Shown: one piece after another, positions 61,432 to 64,000 of the stretch
How positions within the stretch are numbered: the stretch's first letter is position 1
How the letters are laid out: every line of letters begins with the position of its first letter
NCBI GenBank assembly: GCA_007026445.1
Contig: VDMD01000102.1
Location: 1 to 64,000 of the forward strand
Reading direction: 5' to 3'
Origin: Schizophyllum amplum
Lineage: Eukaryota > Basidiomycota > Agaricomycetes > Agaricales > Schizophyllaceae
DNA: 64,000 nt
Position numbers and translations under genes: made by a program
The notes under the pieces: generated by a model
The model's database searches: none
What the model was told of the DNA's origin: nothing
What the model saw: the letters and a program-made list of their open reading frames with translations, nothing else

Positions 61432-63257
61432 ATGTCCATGTTCTCCTACCTCTTCGGAAACAAAACCCCCGCGAACGAAACCAAGGAAGACATGGGAGGA
61501 TCGTCCAAAGCCGACGTGTGTCCGAATGCGGCGCGTCTCCCGCTCGCGGAGGGCATGTCTCTCTCGCAGTGGTTGCAGAACGTGCGGGGCAACCCTTTGC
61601 TGGACCACAGGACGACGGGGGAGCTGCCCCAGGAGGCGGACGTTGTGATCATCGGATCTGGGGTGCGTGGAACGAGAACGCGACCGCGGACGCGAAGCTG
61701 ATCGTGATCGCAGGTGTCTGGCGCGACTACCGCGCTCGCCCTGATGCAGAGCCAGACGCCGCCGAAGAGTATAGTAATGCTGGAAGCACGAGAGTTGTGT
61801 AGTGGCGCGACTGGGCGGAATGCGGGGCATTGCAAACCGGATCAGGTGTGTGAAGCGTAGTAATCTCTGACTGAGTACTAAATCGTCGCAGTGGCGGGGC
61901 TTCGTCAAGTACCAGCAGAGGTTTGGGACTGAGCAGGCATTGAAAGTCAGTACGTCCAGACGCGTATCATGCACAGACGTCTCATCGTTCGCAGATCCTT
62001 GCAAACGAGCAGGAGACATGGGAGAAGATCGTCGCGTATGTGAAGGAGCATAATGTAGACTGCGACCTCTGGGTCGGGAAGACGGTGCGTGATACGCATA
62101 TGTACATCGTGCAGATGCTGATGGTGATCCAGCTGGACGTCCCCGTTACCGACGAGGTCGCGGAGGCAACTGCGATAATTTATGAGGCCTGCAAAGCAGC
62201 TGGAGGGCCGGTCGACAAAGTGGAGGTCATCACGGACAAGGCGGAGGCCGTGAAAGTGCGTGTCTAGTCCACCGTAGCGATCTACCTGCTGACTGTTTCC
62301 TCTAGCGCTCTCGCATCAAGAGCGCATGCGCCGTATACGCATGGGACGCCTCAACACTCTATCCCTGGAAGCTGGTCGCGCACGTCGTCAAGCGCTGCAT
62401 CGACATGGGCGTCAACCTGCAAACCTGGACACCCGCCCTCTCCGTCACCGAATCCGCCGACAAGCCCGGGCAATGGGTCGTGGTCACCGACCGCGGCTCC
62501 ATCACGACTCCGTCCGTCGTGCACTGCACCAACGCCTACGCAGCTGCTCTGCTGCCCGAGTTCAACAACGTCATCCTGCCCACGCCGCACATGTGCAACC
62601 GCGCCATCCCGACGCGCAAGTGGTCCGGAGGCGGCGCGTTGCAGAACTCGTACGGCGTGCTGCTTCCGGGGGGCGCGATGTTCTCGATCAACCCGCGGTG
62701 CACAGCGGACGGTGTGGTGCTGTTCGGCGGGAGCAATCCGGGGCAGGACGCCCTGCACAAGTATCTGGACGAGAACCCGGACAGGCGCACGCACGACTCG
62801 TTGTCGAACTTTGAGCCTGTAACGAAGCCGGTGCGCGATTTCACGCAGACCGAGTTCGAGGGGTGGGGGACGCAGTTCGCTGCTGGCGAGGGGTACGACT
62901 ACTCATGGAGTGGTATCATCGGGGCGGTGAGTGGCTCGATGACTGCTGAGACAACATGTCATTGAACTCGCTATCAGAGCGCTGACGGCGTGCCGTACGT
63001 TGGTGCGGTACCAGGAAAAAAGGGGCAGTGGATCTGCGCAGGGCACAATGGGCACGGCATGGTGAGTAGCATCTGGATCACTGCATCAGGGTTTGTGACT
63101 GACCCATTTACAGGCGCGCGTCTTCACTTGCGGTCCCGCTCTTGCGAAGCTCATGCAGGGCGCCACGTGGGCAGAAGCGGGCTTGCCGGAGGTTTTCGAG
63201 CTTACTGAGGAGCGATTGGCACGGTTGCAGAAGGTGGACTTCAAGTGGCGCATCTGA
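61432..63257 (+). CDS. FAD-dependent oxidoreductase, DAO family
   Basis: The start MSMFSYLFGNKTPANETKED leads into RLPLAEGMSLSQWLQNVRGN and PLLDHRTTGELPQEADVVII, GSG. An intron falls inside the FAD-binding GxGxxG motif, which continues VSGATTALALMQS, and IVMLEARELCSGATGRNAGH completes the family's ExR…GATGRNGGH signature. Next: LANEQETWEKIVAYVKEHNV, WDASTLYPWKLVAHVVKRCI, PTPHMCNRAIPTRKWSGGGA and LFGGSNPGQDALHKYL. The last exons give SADGVPYVGAVPGKKGQWIC, AGHNGHGM and ARVFTCGPALAKLMQG, the DAO C-terminal FAD motif, and end DFKWRI. The typical substrate is a secondary or tertiary amine or amino acid with H2O2 as product; the true substrate is unknown. No targeting peptide or peroxisomal SKL end. 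Eight or so introns, no frame error. Confidence 0.85.
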
Positions 63258-63918
63258 GAGGGGTATCAGGTAGGGTAAACATTGTCCAGAATTCACAGCA
63301 GCATCGTTTAGATGATCGTGTACAATACATTGTTGTATTTTGTGCATCAGAGCTGTTGGGTCGAGATCGTTGGCAAAGGTGAGGGGAAGAGGCTAGCAGA
63401 TTGTCAGCACCTCGACGAGGTAGCGCACGTTGATGTTTACCTGAAGAGAAATGTGTGCTCGGTATGCCGACTCTTGTACGCAGGTCCATTCATTTATTGA
63501 CCATCAGTCTTAGGTGACCCAAGCTCCAATACCGAGTACTCACCCACTCTAGTCGTGCATGGCCGCACTAGGCCAGTCCCAACTCTTCAAATCGATGCAA
63601 GCCCGACTCTACATTCGCCGATCCAAAAGTACGTGCAGATCAGCTGTGAACTTATGCTGACACGAGCATGCATGCGCAGACATATACGACTTTCTTTGTC
63701 CGTTTAACTTCACGTCCCAAATCGGGCAAAAACATGAACATCGCAAAGGCTACCCCACGTGCACAACAAAGGAACAGCGTGCGCCATGACATTCCTAAAG
63801 CAGGTCAATAGCCCGGAGCGGTGTTAACATGTCAGCAATCGCGCAGGGGACGAACCCATCTCTGGTCTTTGACTGTTCACAAACGGTGTCCCAAACGGCG
63901 CTACGGGTCAGCCCGCCT
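63258..63918. other. 3' flank of the oxidoreductase gene, no gene seen
   Basis: About 660 bp holding the 3' UTR of the oxidoreductase gene and distal promoter of a gene beyond the right edge. Short frames only. Confidence 0.4.
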
Positions 63919-63940
63919 GGCCTCTGCCGGGGTATATAAC
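63919..63940 (+). promoter_or_regulatory. TATA promoter module of a gene beyond the right edge
   Basis: GGCCTCTGCCGGGGTATATA followed by AC. TATATAA is at 63933-63939, with about 60 bp left before the window ends. It is identical over 22 bases to the module upstream of the C2H2 gene (33980-34001, minus strand). No ATG of the downstream gene is seen. Confidence 0.5.
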
Positions 63941-64000
63941 GGAGGCGCCCCAGATGACGGTTCCTTGCCTCGCTCTGGAACCCACCTTCCTTACCACCGG

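Overview
The window is nuclear DNA of a filamentous basidiomycete, most likely an Agaricomycete. Evidence: a gene roughly every 2-3 kb, coding regions cut by many 45-65 nt GT..AG introns, GC-rich coding sequence, and families typical of mushrooms and polypores: a seven-TM orphan membrane protein of the kind repeated in Agaricomycete genomes, an F-box protein, a MYND-finger protein and a PriA/CPL1-type secreted cysteine-rich protein. No prokaryotic, viral, CRISPR or organellar sequence was recognised. CDS coordinates are gene spans from start codon to stop codon and include introns.

Layout. 1-4.6 kb: 3' part of a MYND-finger gene (+), an APH-type phosphotransferase gene (-) and an SRR1-domain gene (-). 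4.9-6.7 kb: a 617-residue low-complexity protein. 8.6-14.1 kb: two unrelated MFS transporters (DHA1/polyamine type, then BSC6 type). 14.7-15.2 kb: a fold-back inverted repeat. 15.5-18.2 kb: F-box protein and 7-TM protein. 19.0-29.0 kb: O-methyltransferase (-), aldehyde dehydrogenase (+), indoleamine-2,3-dioxygenase-like enzyme (-) and a monocarboxylate-type MFS transporter (+), which together look like a small metabolic cluster. 29.4-36.5 kb, all minus strand: a CtIP/Ctp1/Sae2 DNA-end-resection factor, a C2H2 zinc-finger protein and BCP1. 36.8-43.0 kb: the pentafunctional AROM gene of the shikimate pathway. 43.7-47.4 kb: a PPP1R37-like leucine-rich-repeat protein. 49.1-51.4 kb: external mitochondrial NADH dehydrogenase. 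51.7-52.3 kb: two adjacent MITEs. 52.6-59.5 kb: a kinase-fold protein without a catalytic loop, a CPL1-like secreted protein with a duplicated C-terminal module, Mediator subunit 8 and a mitochondrial HMG-box protein. 60.0-60.8 kb: a non-autonomous Mutator-like element with a 9-bp target duplication and a tRNA-like segment inside. 61.4-63.3 kb: a DAO-type FAD oxidoreductase. The right edge holds a TATA promoter for a gene outside the window.

Housekeeping genes (AROM, BCP1, MED8, CtIP, NADH dehydrogenase, HMG protein) are interleaved with accessory and transport functions. Many genes show one-base frame changes relative to their families. Because these also hit AROM and BCP1, which should be essential, most are best read as assembly indels; the DHA1 transporter, the APH-like gene and the MYND-finger gene may in addition be truly decayed. 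Four short TIR elements or inverted repeats lie between genes, three of them with clear target-site duplications.
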